This document shows positions 8,695 to 18,149 of a stretch of DNA of 64,000 bases, one piece after another (position 1 is the stretch's first letter; the number at the start of each line of letters is the position of its first letter). Origin of the DNA: CAVVYJ01 sp963752495 (GTDB lineage Bacteria > Pseudomonadota > Gammaproteobacteria > Burkholderiales > Methylophilaceae); assembly GCA_963752495.1 (NCBI GenBank), contig CAVVYJ010000002.1:434001-498000 (forward strand). The letters are read 5' to 3'. The notes under the pieces are model-generated. The model saw nothing but the letters and a program-made list of their open reading frames with translations, ran no database searches and had not been told where the DNA came from. The position numbers were made by a program, and so were the translations under genes.

Positions 8695-9387
8695 TTAACC
8701 TATCGCAATGCCGAACAAATGGCCAACGGCCGCAGTCGCAATCATTGCCAGCGCACCCCAAAATGTCATGCGCACGGCGCCTGACCATTGATTTGCACCA
8801 CCCACTTTGGCTGCTAAGCCGCCCAAAACTGCCAAACAAAGCAAAGAAGTCACGCCGACGGATGAGATTAATAGTTTTTCTGATGACATCAAGGCGACAG
8901 CTAAAGGCAATGCAGCACCAACAGCAAACGAACCCGCCGAGGCAAACGCCGCTTGCACAGGGCGTGCGGTGACGATTTCGGTAATACCTAATTCATCACG
9001 TGCATGCGCACCCAGCGCATCGTGTGCGGTGAGTTGCAGCGCAACTTGATGCGCCAAATCTGGTGTTAAGCCGCGCCCGACGTAAATACCAGTCAGCTCT
9101 TTAAGCTCGTTTTCCTGATCGGTTGCAAGTTCCATGCGTTCTTTCGCCAAATCTGCATTTTCTGTATCTGATTGCGTACTCACAGAAACGTATTCGCCTG
9201 CAGCCATCGACATGGCGCCCGCAATTAAACCTGCAACGCCTGTGAGCAAAATAGTCTGGTGATTGGCGCTGCCTGCCGCAACGCCAATAATTAAGCTGGC
9301 GGTAGATACGATGCCATCGTTGGCACCCAACACGGCGGCACGCAGCCAGCCGATGTGGTGCGAACGGTGAAATTCAGAGTGTCTCAA
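8695..9387 (-). CDS. VIT1/CCC1-family Fe/Mn transporter
   Basis: A 230-residue membrane protein of the vacuolar iron transporter family, which moves Fe2+ or Mn2+ out of the cytoplasm. The family hallmark is clear at the start: LRAAVLGANDGIVSTASLIIGVA in helix one, then GLIAGAMSMAAGEYVSVSTQSD in helix two. A charged metal-binding helix pair (residues about 72-120) and three C-terminal helices follow. There is no fused N-terminal ferritin-like domain. The start is TTG, supported by AAGGA seven bases upstream. The gene is convergent with ppa and shares its terminator. The exact metal cannot be told from the sequence. Confidence 0.85.
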   Translation of the reverse strand: MRHSEFHRSHHIGWLRAAVLGANDGIVSTASLIIGVAAGSANHQTILLTGVAGLIAGAMSMAAGEYVSVSTQSDTENADLAKERMELATDQENELKELTGIYVGRGLTPDLAHQVALQLTAHDALGAHARDELGITEIVTARPVQAAFASAGSFAVGAALPLAVALMSSEKLLISSVGVTSLLCLAVLGGLAAKVGGANQWSGAVRMTFWGALAMIATAAVGHLFGIAIG

Positions 9388-9429
9388 GTTGAGTCCTTAT
9401 CATTCATTCAAGCTATTATAACCGTGCTG

Positions 9430-10092
9430 TTACTTGTAAGAGTCGTCAATTTCTTTTTTGCCGGTAATCATGGCTTTAACCAGTTTTTCCTTATCCACAA
9501 TGCTGGAGAATATCACACCGCCGATGTGCAGGAAAACGAGCAATAAGGTGATGTTTACAAAAGTTTCGTGTAGTTCTTCCCAAAACTCTTCGTCAGCCTC
9601 ATTTACGGCATGTTTTTGCTTCATGCTACCTTCATTTTTCTCGTCATCATCTTCACTTGCATTAGCTGCGGCAATTAAACTGCTAGTGGGTTGGGCGTTG
9701 ATAGCAAGCGGGCCGGCATTTTCTTCAACCGCATAAAGCTTCAACCCAGTAAACACAGTAGCGGAAAGGCTTAATAATAATGCGATGACCATGATACCCC
9801 CGGCAGGGTTGTGCCCTACATAGTGCTGCGGCTTGCGGGCAATAAGATTTTTAATGTAGCTTATTACCTTAGCAGGGCTGTAGATAAAATCGCTGAAGCG
9901 CGCATGGCGACTGCCAATTAGCCCCCAGATGATACGTATCATCACAACAGCGCCAACTACGTATCCTGCCCATACGTGTTGCGTCATAAAATCGTCTTCG
10001 GTAAAGTAAGCAGTAAAAAAAGCGATGACTAATGTCCAATGTCCGATGCGTACGAGCGGATCCCATACATTAACTGTTTTAGTGTTGTTCAT
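9430..10092 (-). CDS. Cytochrome b561 / b-type electron carrier
   Basis: A 220-residue integral membrane cytochrome of the HydC/b561 type. Residues 1-30 carry VWDPLVRIGHWTLV, and helices follow at about 41-60, 98-117 and 176-197. Candidate haem ligands are His18, His39 or His63, His94, His175 and His189. The third and fourth helices are separated by an unusually long acidic and charged loop (about residues 121-170, with DDDEKNEG). Such proteins pass quinol electrons to periplasmic partners, often a small cytochrome c, but no partner is adjacent. An AAAGGA site precedes the ATG. It is divergent from the LuxR-type gene at 10200, which is therefore a candidate regulator. Confidence 0.82.
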   Translation of the reverse strand: MNNTKTVNVWDPLVRIGHWTLVIAFFTAYFTEDDFMTQHVWAGYVVGAVVMIRIIWGLIGSRHARFSDFIYSPAKVISYIKNLIARKPQHYVGHNPAGGIMVIALLLSLSATVFTGLKLYAVEENAGPLAINAQPTSSLIAAANASEDDDEKNEGSMKQKHAVNEADEEFWEELHETFVNITLLLVFLHIGGVIFSSIVDKEKLVKAMITGKKEIDDSYK

Positions 10093-10199
10093 GATATTTC
10101 CTTTTCTGTTGTTAAAACAAATGCCATTGCATCTGTTAGGGATATATTGCGCTAAACTAACTAACTATACATCCGTCACATGACGTAAAGGCGCTGCTT
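10093..10199. promoter_or_regulatory. Divergent promoter region with inverted repeat
   Basis: This 107-base gap serves both the cytochrome b561 gene and the LuxR-type gene. It contains the inverted repeat CGTCA-CA-TGACG (10174-10185), 14 bases before the regulator's ATG, and an AACTAACTAACT direct repeat just upstream. The inverted repeat is a candidate operator; that is inference from position. Confidence 0.4.
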
Positions 10200-10745
10200 A
10201 TGATTTTTTTTGATGAGAAATATCCGATAACAAACGGCTTAAGCTTATGGGCGATTGTGTTATGTAGCGTAATTTTTGTATTAATTGGGCTGGATATTTC
10301 CGGTGATTACAAGGATGGCATTGCGCGTGCGCACATTGTGATTGAGTTGCTGATATTGCTTATTTCACTCTCTGGCATTGCTTATTTTGGCTGGCTTTAT
10401 TTTCAGGCAACACAATCCAAAATCAATCTGCTAAAGCAAGATTTGGCATTAGCTAACCAGCAGGCTTTGGTGTGGCGAGAGGCCAATCGGGATCTGATTG
10501 CTGGTCTTGCGCAAGAAATTGATAAACAATTTAAAGCTTGGGCGCTGACACATGCTGAAGCTGAGGTTGGAATGCTGATGTTAAAAGGTTTGAGCCATCA
10601 GGAGATTGCAGATGTGCGTAATGCGAGTGAGCGCACAATACGTGATCAGGCGCGTGCAGTGTACAGAAAATCCGGATTATCAGGGCGGTCGGAGCTCTCA
10701 GCGTTTTTTCTGGAAGACTTGCTACTGCCGCGTATGGGGCAATAA
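10200..10745 (+). CDS. Membrane-anchored LuxR-type HTH regulator
   Basis: A 181-residue protein with two N-terminal transmembrane helices (about 13-33 and 48-68), a short coiled region (70-105), and a C-terminal LuxR/GerE helix-turn-helix (about 118-175: GLSHQEIADVRNASERTIRD, then VYRKSGLSGRSELSAF). There is no receiver or autoinducer domain, so signal input, if any, comes through the membrane part. A DNA-binding domain tethered to the inner membrane recalls ToxR/CadC logic with a different HTH class. Its neighbour in divergent orientation is a quinol-type cytochrome, suggesting redox or envelope control; this is inference. Confidence 0.78.
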   Translation: MIFFDEKYPITNGLSLWAIVLCSVIFVLIGLDISGDYKDGIARAHIVIELLILLISLSGIAYFGWLYFQATQSKINLLKQDLALANQQALVWREANRDLIAGLAQEIDKQFKAWALTHAEAEVGMLMLKGLSHQEIADVRNASERTIRDQARAVYRKSGLSGRSELSAFFLEDLLLPRMGQ

Positions 10746-10772
10746 AAAAACCAGCCGAAGCTGGTTTTTTTA
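10744..10772. terminator. Bidirectional terminator between luxR-type gene and hppA
   Basis: AAAAAAACCAGC-CGAA-GCTGGTTTTTTT forms a clean hairpin with A-run and T-run on either side, serving two convergent genes. Confidence 0.93.
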
Positions 10773-10783
10773 TTGATTCAAAA

Positions 10784-12815
10784 TTAGTGTAAAAGAGGCA
10801 CGATTAAGAGTGCCACAATGTTAATAATTTTAATCAATGGGTTTACTGCTGGGCCCGCTGTGTCTTTGTATGGGTCGCCAACTGTGTCGCCGGTCACAGC
10901 GGCTTTATGCGCATCTGAACCTTTGCCGCCGTGATTGCCATCCTCGATATATTTCTTAGCGTTATCCCAAGCGCCGCCGCCTGTACACATAGAGATTGCA
11001 ACAAATAAACCAGTCACAATCGTACCCATAAGCAAGCCACCCAATGCTACAGGGCCAAGCAACAAGCCAACTGCAATTGGCACAGCTACTGGCAAGAGTG
11101 ATGGCACCATCATTTCTTTAATTGCAGCGGTTGTGAGCATATCAACAGCTTTGCCATACTCTGGTTTGGCAGTGCCTTCCATAATGCCCTTAATATCGCG
11201 GAACTGACGACGCACTTCTTCAACTACAGCGCCAGCTGCACGACCTACCGCTTCCATCGCCATCGCGGCAAAAAGGAACGGAATCAAGCCGCCGATAAAT
11301 AAACCAATGATTACCATTGGGTCACTTAAATCAAACTTGGCAACAATGCCTGCGCCTTCCAGTTTATGCGTGTAATCGGCAAATAATACGAGCGCTGCTA
11401 AACCAGCAGAGCCAATTGCATAGCCCTTAGTCACCGCTTTAGTTGTGTTACCAACTGCATCAAGTGGGTCAGTTACATCGCGCACGCTGCTCGGTAACTC
11501 TGCCATTTCTGCAATGCCGCCAGCGTTATCGGTGATTGGGCCATAAGCATCTAAAGCCACAACGATACCTGCCATGCTCAACATGGCAGTAGCAGCAACT
11601 GCTACGCCGTATAGCCCGCCTAAATGGAATGATGTCCAAATAGCCAAACACACAGAAAGCACTGGCCATGCCGTTGATTTCATTGAAATGCCGATACCAG
11701 CAATGATATTGGTTGCATGGCCTGTTGTAGAAGCTTGTGCCACATGGCGCACAGGCGCGTAATCAGTACCTGTGTAATACTCAGTAATCCAAACCAATGC
11801 AGCAGTTAAGATTAATCCAACCGCACATGCGCCAAACAGAGCATTGGCAGATACCGTCATTTCGCCCGCAGTAATACCATCTGGGAACATTTTTGTAGTA
11901 ACAAAGTAGAATGCGATAAGTGACAAAACTGCCAGCAACAGCAAGACCTTTGTAAAGCGCTGGCATCACGTTTTTCATGCCTGGAGATGCCTTAACGAAG
12001 AAGCAGCCGATGATAGAAGCCACGATAGAAACCGCACCCAGCATGAGAGGATAAAGCACACCGTTTGCGCCAGCACCAGTTACCACAAGGCCGCCAAGCA
12101 CCATCGTTGCGATAAGTGTTACAGCATATGTTTCGAATAAGTCAGCTGCCATGCCTGCACAGTCGCCTACGTTGTCTCCAACGTTATCGGCAATCACCGC
12201 GGGGTTACGTGGGTCATCTTCTGGAATACCTGCTTCGACTTTACCTACCAAGTCAGCACCAACGTCAGCGCCTTTGGTAAATATGCCGCCACCTAAACGT
12301 GCAAAAATGGAAATGAGTGATGAGCCAAAAGCTAAGCCGATTAACGGGTTCAAGTCGGTTGCATTTTCTGCACCCAAAAACCAGTAAAATCCAGCAACGC
12401 CGAGGAGACCCAAGCCAACCACTAACATGCCTGTAATTGCACCACCTTTAAATGCTACATCTAACGCTGGGCCGATACCATTTGTTGCAGCTTGCGCTGT
12501 ACGCACATTGGCCTTAACCGACACATTCATGCCAATAAAGCCGCATGCGCCTGAAAGCAGAGCGCCAATCACAAAGCCGATGGCTGTGGTTTTGCCTAAA
12601 AACACCGCAATTAAAATCGCAAGCAAAATACCGACGATAGCGATTGTTTTGTATTGGCGGGCTAAATAAGCTGCAGCCCCTTGTTGAATAGCACCAGCAA
12701 TTTCTTGCATGCGTGCATTGCCTGCTGGTAAGTTGGTAATCCATTTACTCATTACTACGCCATACAGCACCGCTAAAACTGCAGCAGCAATGGCGATCAT
12801 TAGTGCGACTGACAT
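10784..12815 (-). CDS. hppA: Membrane-bound proton-pumping pyrophosphatase (frameshift near 11930)
   Basis: Couples pyrophosphate hydrolysis to proton export across the inner membrane. Reading from the ATG at 12815 (AGGGAG site), the frame holds helices and the loop GADVGADLVGKVEAGIPEDDPRNPAVIADNVGDNVGD-type substrate site, then breaks. The rest continues in another frame to 10784. Between VAG and VLSLIAFYFVT there is one surplus base (plus-strand T11930). Removing it gives 676 residues, the normal length. The C-terminal half has GNTTKAVTKG; Lys after GNTT is typical of the K+-independent class. I treat the break as a sequence error, not two genes. Confidence 0.93.
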
Positions 12816-13022
12816 GACTTCTCCCTAATTATTTTGAATTGATTGCCTAAACCTGATCGTACAAAAAAGTGTTAATTTTTTGCAACAGTGGGGCATTATG
12901 GCATTAATAGTGAAAGGCGACAACCACTTAGCCATGTTTGCTTTTTTGCGAGATAGCACCGCATTTTTACGCTATATTTTTAGTGATGATTTTGTAGCAG
13001 AACTGCCATGGAAGCCTTATTT

Positions 13023-13469
13023 TTATTGCTTATTGGCCAATTGATTAAGTTTGTCCGCGAGTGCTGTATCGCCGAGCTCATCAGCCAGTTTTTTAAGGCT
13101 GGTTGTAGCATGTTTTGAAAGCGCGCGTGGCGTTTTTGCGATGGGTTTAGGCTGAGATTTTACTTGCACTTTTACCGTAATTGAAGTAACTTTACATTCC
13201 CTGTAAAAAGGGTCTGATTCGTGTAAATTTTGCAATTGAGTCAACAAGCTAGCGTAGCTGAGTTTAATTTTTGTAGCCACACTGGCGTTGTGTGCGTATA
13301 CGGTGAGTTGGCCGTTATTTAGATGGCCAGCAAAGCTATGCTGACTTAGCATCTTGGGGGCTGCGGCCTCCCAAAGTTGACGCAAGTTCAGGTGTGCGTT
13401 TGCTTGCTTAGTCAGGTTGTTAAATTGACTATCAGCGCTTTTGCTAAGTAGAACGTTGATTTTGCGCAT
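13023..13469 (-). CDS. DciA-like DUF721 protein
   Basis: A 148-residue protein starting at MRKINVLLSK (ATG at 13469). It contains the DUF721 core: a LWEAAAPKMLSQHSFAGHL segment, then NNGQLTVYAHNASVATKIKLSYASLL. The family includes DciA, which loads the replicative helicase DnaB in most bacteria lacking DnaC. The C-terminal third is Lys/Ala-rich and less conserved (KTPRALSKHATTSLKKLADELG). The gene lies directly beside an M23 peptidase and secA, divergently oriented, a usual arrangement in betaproteobacteria. A longer upstream frame exists but overlaps the divergent gene and lacks support. Confidence 0.75.
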   Translation of the reverse strand: MRKINVLLSKSADSQFNNLTKQANAHLNLRQLWEAAAPKMLSQHSFAGHLNNGQLTVYAHNASVATKIKLSYASLLTQLQNLHESDPFYRECKVTSITVKVQVKSQPKPIAKTPRALSKHATTSLKKLADELGDTALADKLNQLANKQ

Positions 13470-13511
13470 CAGTTTTGTGTGCGGTATTAAATAGATAGTG
13501 AATATTATCCC

Positions 13512-14424
13512 ATGAATATTATTTTGGTTTCTAGCAAGTTTGCGAAAGCAAAAAGTTTGTCCATGTGGCAAACCATCGGGCTTTTCGCCGGCTTGATAGT
13601 TATCCCAGTGCTTCTGACACTGCTTTTTCTTACGCCCGAAAGCAACATAAAGGAGCAGGGCGTTAAGGCAATGTTGCCGCCGCAATTAAAAAACACCATT
13701 GTTTCCTCGCAAATGCATCTAGATGCCTACGCAAAAGAACTCGGAGAGCTGCAGGCACGTATTATGCGGCTGGACGCGCAAAATCAGCGTTTGTCGAAAT
13801 TGGCGGGCGGTAAAGATACAAAAATCACCAATAAAAGTAAGTTAAAACCTGTAAATGATCTGCCCCCACCCGGAAGCGGCGGCCCGCTTATTAATGCTAG
13901 GCCGATGACGGAAGTTGATTTAGACGCTGCGATTGAAGAGCTTACAAAGGCGGTTGATCAGCGCGATGACTATTTAAGTAGCCTTGAGGCTAAAGTGTTA
14001 CAGCAAAGTGTGCTTAAAGATATGTTGCCCAACAGCAGCCCAGTTCGTGCGGCATACAATTCATCCAGTTATGGCTGGCGGATTGATCCGTTTACTGGCA
14101 GCAAAGCGTTTCACGAAGGTTTGGATTTTACAGCGAATATCGGTACACCTATTCGTGCAGCGGCTGATGGCATCGTTAGTTGCCGCGAGCTCACTCCGGC
14201 TATGGTAATATGGTTAAGATTGATCATGGTGCTGGCTTGGAAACGCGTTATGCACATACTTCAAAGTTATTGGTTAAAAGTGGGTGAGCGTGTGATGAAA
14301 GGTCAAGTTGTTGCCGATGGTCGGCAGTACAGGCCGTTCCACAGGCCCGCATTTGCACTATGAAATTCGCTTAAACGGCAATGCACTAGACCCACGCCAA
14401 TATTTACAAAAAAATGCTGGGTAA
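13512..14424 (+). CDS. M23-family metallopeptidase, membrane-anchored (several indels 14170-14320)
   Basis: A peptidoglycan hydrolase or hydrolase activator of the LytM/M23 class. One transmembrane helix (about 20-42) is followed by a coiled coil (62-100), a linker and the peptidase domain, starting near SSSYGWRIDPFTGSKAFHEG. That segment supplies the first zinc ligands (GWRIDPFTG, HEGLDFT). Beyond residue 220 the frame fails. The expected YGNMVKIDHG is in one frame, then VGERVMKGQVVA returns, then VGSTGRSTGPHLHYEIRLNG appears in a third. At least three single-base indels are needed, near 14200, 14277 and 14313. The coding span to TAA 14424 is 3n+1 bases. The HLHYE motif confirms the family. 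Confidence 0.85.
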
Positions 14425-14493
14425 TTTGTTTAACGTATTGAATAAAAAATTAATATCCCCAACTTAAACTCAATTCCAACCTAAATTATGAGG

Positions 14494-14511
14494 TTTCCGA
14501 AGATTCGGAAA
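14494..14511 (+). promoter_or_regulatory. Hairpin in the secA leader
   Basis: TTTCCGAA-GA-TTCGGAAA is a perfect 8-base-pair inverted repeat 14 bases ahead of the secA ATG, where the ribosome site should be. No clear AGGAGG lies between it and the start. It may shape translation initiation; no known element is recognised. Confidence 0.35.
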
Positions 14512-14525
14512 ATCGGTGTCTTTTC

Positions 14526-17244
14526 ATGTTATCCAAGTTGTTCAGAAAAATTATTGGCAGTCGTAACGAACGTTTAATTAAGCAGTACGGCCAAATAGTC
14601 AAACAAATTAATGCCCTAGAACCCAGCATGCAAGCGCTTTCCGATGATGCTTTGCGTGCAAAGACGGAAGAATTTAAAAAGCGCTACAGCGAAGGTGAAA
14701 CTTTAGAAAAGCTACTGCCTGAAGCTTTTGCTGTGGTGCGTGAAGGCAGCGTGCGTGCGCTGGAGATGCGTCATTTTGATGTGCAACTTATAGGCGGTAT
14801 GGTGTTGAATGCGGGCAAGATTGCTGAAATGCGTACAGGGTGAAGGTAAAACGCTGGTAGCCACCCTGCCGGTTTACCTGAATGCACTGACTGGAAAAGG
14901 TGTGCATGTGGTGACAGTGAATGATTACTTGGCAAAGCGTGACGCCGAGTGGATGGGCAAGCTTTACAACTTTTTGGGCTTGAGCGTTGGTATTAATTTA
15001 TCGCAAATGCAACATGACGCGAAGCAACTCGCTTACGCCGCTGATATTACTTACGGCACCAATAACGAATTTGGTTTTGATTATCTGCGCGACAACATGG
15101 TGTTTAGTGCAGAAGAGCGGGTGCAGCGCACTTTATGTTATGCACTTGTGGATGAAGTCGATTCGATTTTGATTGACGAAGCACGCACCCCATTGATTAT
15201 TTCCGGTCAGGCTGAAAACAGTATTGATTTGTATAATCAAATCAATGCGGTTGCAAAGCAATTGACTAAACAGCAAACAGAAGACGGTGCTGGTGACTTT
15301 TGGGTGGATGAAAAAGCGCAAACAGTCACGATGTCCGAGCTTGGCCACGAGCACGCAGAAGATATTCTCGCGAAGTCTGGCTTGTTACCAGAAGGTTCGA
15401 GCTTATATGAAGCTGCCAATATTACCTTGGTGCATCATTTGTATGCTTCGTTGCGTGCGCAGAATCTATTCCATCGAGATCAGCATTATGTAGTGCGTGA
15501 TGGCGATATTGTTATTGTGGATGAGTTTTCTGGACGTATGATGCCGGGCCGCCGCTGGTCTGATGGCTTACATCAAGCAGTTGAAGCAAAAGAGGGCGTG
15601 GCGATTCAAAAAGAGAATCAAACGCTCGCTTCGATTACTTTCCAAAATTATTTCCGTATGTATCAAAAGTTAAGCGGTATGACGGGTACGGCGGATACGG
15701 AAGCTTACGAATTTAATCAAATCTATGGTTTGGAAACAGTTGTTATCCCAACACATCGTGGCATGCAGCGTAAAGATGCGATGGACAAGGTCTATCGTAC
15801 AGCGGCAGAAAAATATAACGCAGTGATTGAGGATATCAGGGAGTGTCAAAGTCGTGGTCAGCCAGTGCTGGTGGGAACCACCTCAATTGAAAATTCTGAG
15901 CTCATTTCAGAGTTGTTAACCAAAGCCAAGCTAGAGCATCAGGTGCTAAATGCCAAGCAGCATGAGCGTGAAGCACAAATTATCGTGCAAGCCGGGCGTC
16001 CCAATGTGATTACCATTGCCACTAACATGGCAGGCCGCGGCACGGATATTGTGCTGGGGGGTAACCCGGAGCCAGAGATTCATGCGGTGCGTGAAGATGC
16101 GAATTTAGGCGATAAAGAAAAAGAAGAAAAAATTGCAAAAATTAAGACTGACTGGCAAAAACTTCACGAACAAGTGGTCGCTGCGGGCGGTTTGCATATT
16201 ATCGGTACCGAGCGCCATGAGTCACGTCGCGTAGATAATCAGTTGCGCGGTCGTTCTGGGCGCCAAGGTGACCCTGGTTCGAGTCGTTTCTATCTTTCGC
16301 TAGATGATCAGCTTCTACGCATTTTTTCTGGCGACCGTGTGGCTGCAATTATGGAGCGCCTGAAAATGCCTGAGGGTGAAGCGATTGAGCACGCCATGGT
16401 AACGCGTGCGATTGAAAATGCACAGCGCAAGGTTGAGGGTCGTAACTTTGATATTCGTAAACAGTTACTTGAGTTTGACGATGTTTCAAACGATCAGCGT
16501 AAAGTGATTTATGAGCAACGTAACGAGTTGCTAGAGGCCGCTGATATTGGTGAAACGATTACTGCGATGCGCCATGATGTTCTATATGATATCTTCTCTG
16601 CACATATTCCACCTGGTAGTGTGGAAGAACAATGGGAAATTCCGGCACTTGAAAAGGCGCTGGAGGCTGAAACTGGGTTGGACTTACCAGTGGGAAAATG
16701 GCTGGAAGAAAATCCGGACTTGCATGAAGAGACTTTACGCGAGCGCATTTTTGAAGCGGCTGACAGCGCGTATATAACTAAAGAAAATCTTGCCAGCGCC
16801 GATGTGATGCGTCAGTTTGAGCGCTCGGTGATGTTGCAAAGCCTCGATTTACATTGGCGTGAACATTTAAGTGCATTGGATCACTTGCGCCAAGGTATTC
16901 ATTTACGCTCATATGCGCAAAAAAATCCAAAACAAGAATATAAACGCGAGGCCTTTCAACTGTTTGAAGGTTTACTCAATACTGTAAAATCTGAAGTGAC
17001 AAAAATCACGATGCTTGTGCAAGTTAAAACACAGGATGATGTTGAAGTTGTTGAAAAACCACAAGGCGTTGAAAATGTGCAGTATCAACATGCAGACTAC
17101 GATGAAGCGCTGGCAAACCCAGTGCCTGAAGCAGTCGCAGGTTCTGAACCTGTGGTCCGTGAAGGCGTTAAAGTTGGCCGTAACGACCCATGCCCTTGCG
17201 GGTCAGGTAAAAAATATAAGCAGTGCCACGGTAAGCTCAGCTAA
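14526..17244 (+). CDS. secA: Preprotein translocase ATPase SecA (frameshift near 14836)
   Basis: The motor that drives unfolded preproteins through SecYEG at the inner membrane. Residues 1-104 read in one frame up to GKIAEMRTG; the Walker A continuation GEGKTLVATLP is in the next frame. The bases ACAGGGTGAAGGT hold one surplus G, and removing it restores 905 residues, the normal length. Other motifs are the DEVDSILIDEARTPLIISG helicase box, GRGTDIVLGG, RQGDPGSSRFYLS and the zinc-binding tail NDPCPCGSGKKYKQCHG (SecB and lipid contact). SecA is essential, so a real break is very unlikely. The stop abuts the DUF1289 gene. Confidence 0.97.
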
Positions 17245-17427
17245 ATGCAGGAGAATGAAGTTAAATCGCCATGCATTAGTGTATGTGCGATGGATGAAAC
17301 CACCGGTTTATGTATGGGCTGTTATCGGACAATAGAAGAGATTGCGCAATGGTGGGATTTGGATGCCAACAGCCAGCAAAAAATTATGGATCAAGTTAAT
17401 CAGCGTCAAGCAAAACTGTTTGATTAA
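17245..17427 (+). CDS. DUF1289 small Cys-rich protein
   Basis: A 60-residue protein with SPCISVCAMDETTGLCMGC near the start, the four-Cys pattern typical of DUF1289, followed by YRTIEEIAQWW. The cysteines suggest binding of zinc or an iron-sulfur cluster; no function is established. It begins at the base after the secA stop (TAAATG), so it is translated together with secA. Its stop overlaps the stop of the convergent hvfC-like gene by four bases. Confidence 0.85.
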   Translation: MQENEVKSPCISVCAMDETTGLCMGCYRTIEEIAQWWDLDANSQQKIMDQVNQRQAKLFD

Positions 17428-18149
17428 GCACTACCAATAATTGCATCTTGTTTGGCCAAATCTTGTAAAATTTCCGAACCAAACTTTATCACCATATTTA
17501 CATCAGGGTGCTGAATGCCCTCAGCAAGCCTTATCAGGGCTTGTTCCCCAGTTAGTTGATTTTCTCTTAATAGACTCAATAGTAAATAGGTTATTGGGTT
17601 GAGTTCTATGAATTTGACTTGATTGCCCGAATTTCTGAACACAAACAAATAGGTCTTTTCTGTGTTTGCAGGTTTAAACTTTTCCGAAATTTTGTGTACG
17701 GGATAGTCATATTCCAAAAGCATGTTGGCAGGCGCAAGCACTGGTCTTTCGTAAAGAAGCTCCATTTTTTTACTGAGTTTCGGAGTTACAAAATCTTGCA
17801 TATTTACTGCTAGCTCAACCCATTCGTAATGTGCAAGTTGTTGTAAGTAATCAGGTAAATCTGTAGTTGTGGTTAGAAATTTTAGAAATTCCTGAGGAAT
17901 TTCTCTAAATATTGGCGTAGTCGCTTGATGTGATGCAAAAAACTGCTTGGTGAGTTTTAACCAAGCGCGTTTGCCCAAAATAGCGCGCCCGACAGGAAAA
18001 CAAGCTGAGACTGAAGCAAAAATATTATTAAAGACAATCTCGCGGTAAACCGCCATGCGTGCATCTTTTACTTTTGCAGGTCTTGCATTATTTTTTGGGT
18101 CGCGTACATGCGCAGTAAATTCGATTTGATATTTTTGAAAGTCTAACAT
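17424..18149 (-). CDS. hvfC: HvfC/BufC-like DUF2063 RiPP maturation partner
   Basis: A 241-residue protein with a DUF2063 N-terminal domain (LDFQKYQIEFTAHVRDP, then DARMAVYREIVFNNIFASVSACFPVGRAIL) and a C-terminal half of the same family. In described HvfABC and bufferin loci this protein acts with the DUF692/MNIO enzyme, probably by presenting the precursor peptide. The ATG at 18149 overlaps the end of the hvfB-like gene by 7 bases (AAAATGTTAG), so the two are coupled. It is the last gene of the minus-strand array. An upstream in-frame extension exists but would run into hvfB and is rejected. Confidence 0.85.
   Translation of the reverse strand: MLDFQKYQIEFTAHVRDPKNNARPAKVKDARMAVYREIVFNNIFASVSACFPVGRAILGKRAWLKLTKQFFASHQATTPIFREIPQEFLKFLTTTTDLPDYLQQLAHYEWVELAVNMQDFVTPKLSKKMELLYERPVLAPANMLLEYDYPVHKISEKFKPANTEKTYLFVFRNSGNQVKFIELNPITYLLLSLLRENQLTGEQALIRLAEGIQHPDVNMVIKFGSEILQDLAKQDAIIGSA

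Noticed and set aside
10784..12815. hppA as two separate genes
   Set aside because: The two frames join exactly after dropping one base, and neither half alone is a known protein.
13470..13685. N-terminal extension of the DciA-like gene
   Set aside because: It would overlap the M23 peptidase start on the other strand; ATG 13469 gives the normal family length.
14526..17244. Programmed frameshifting in secA
   Set aside because: No slippery heptamer or downstream pseudoknot is evident, and eleven unrelated genes show the same kind of break.
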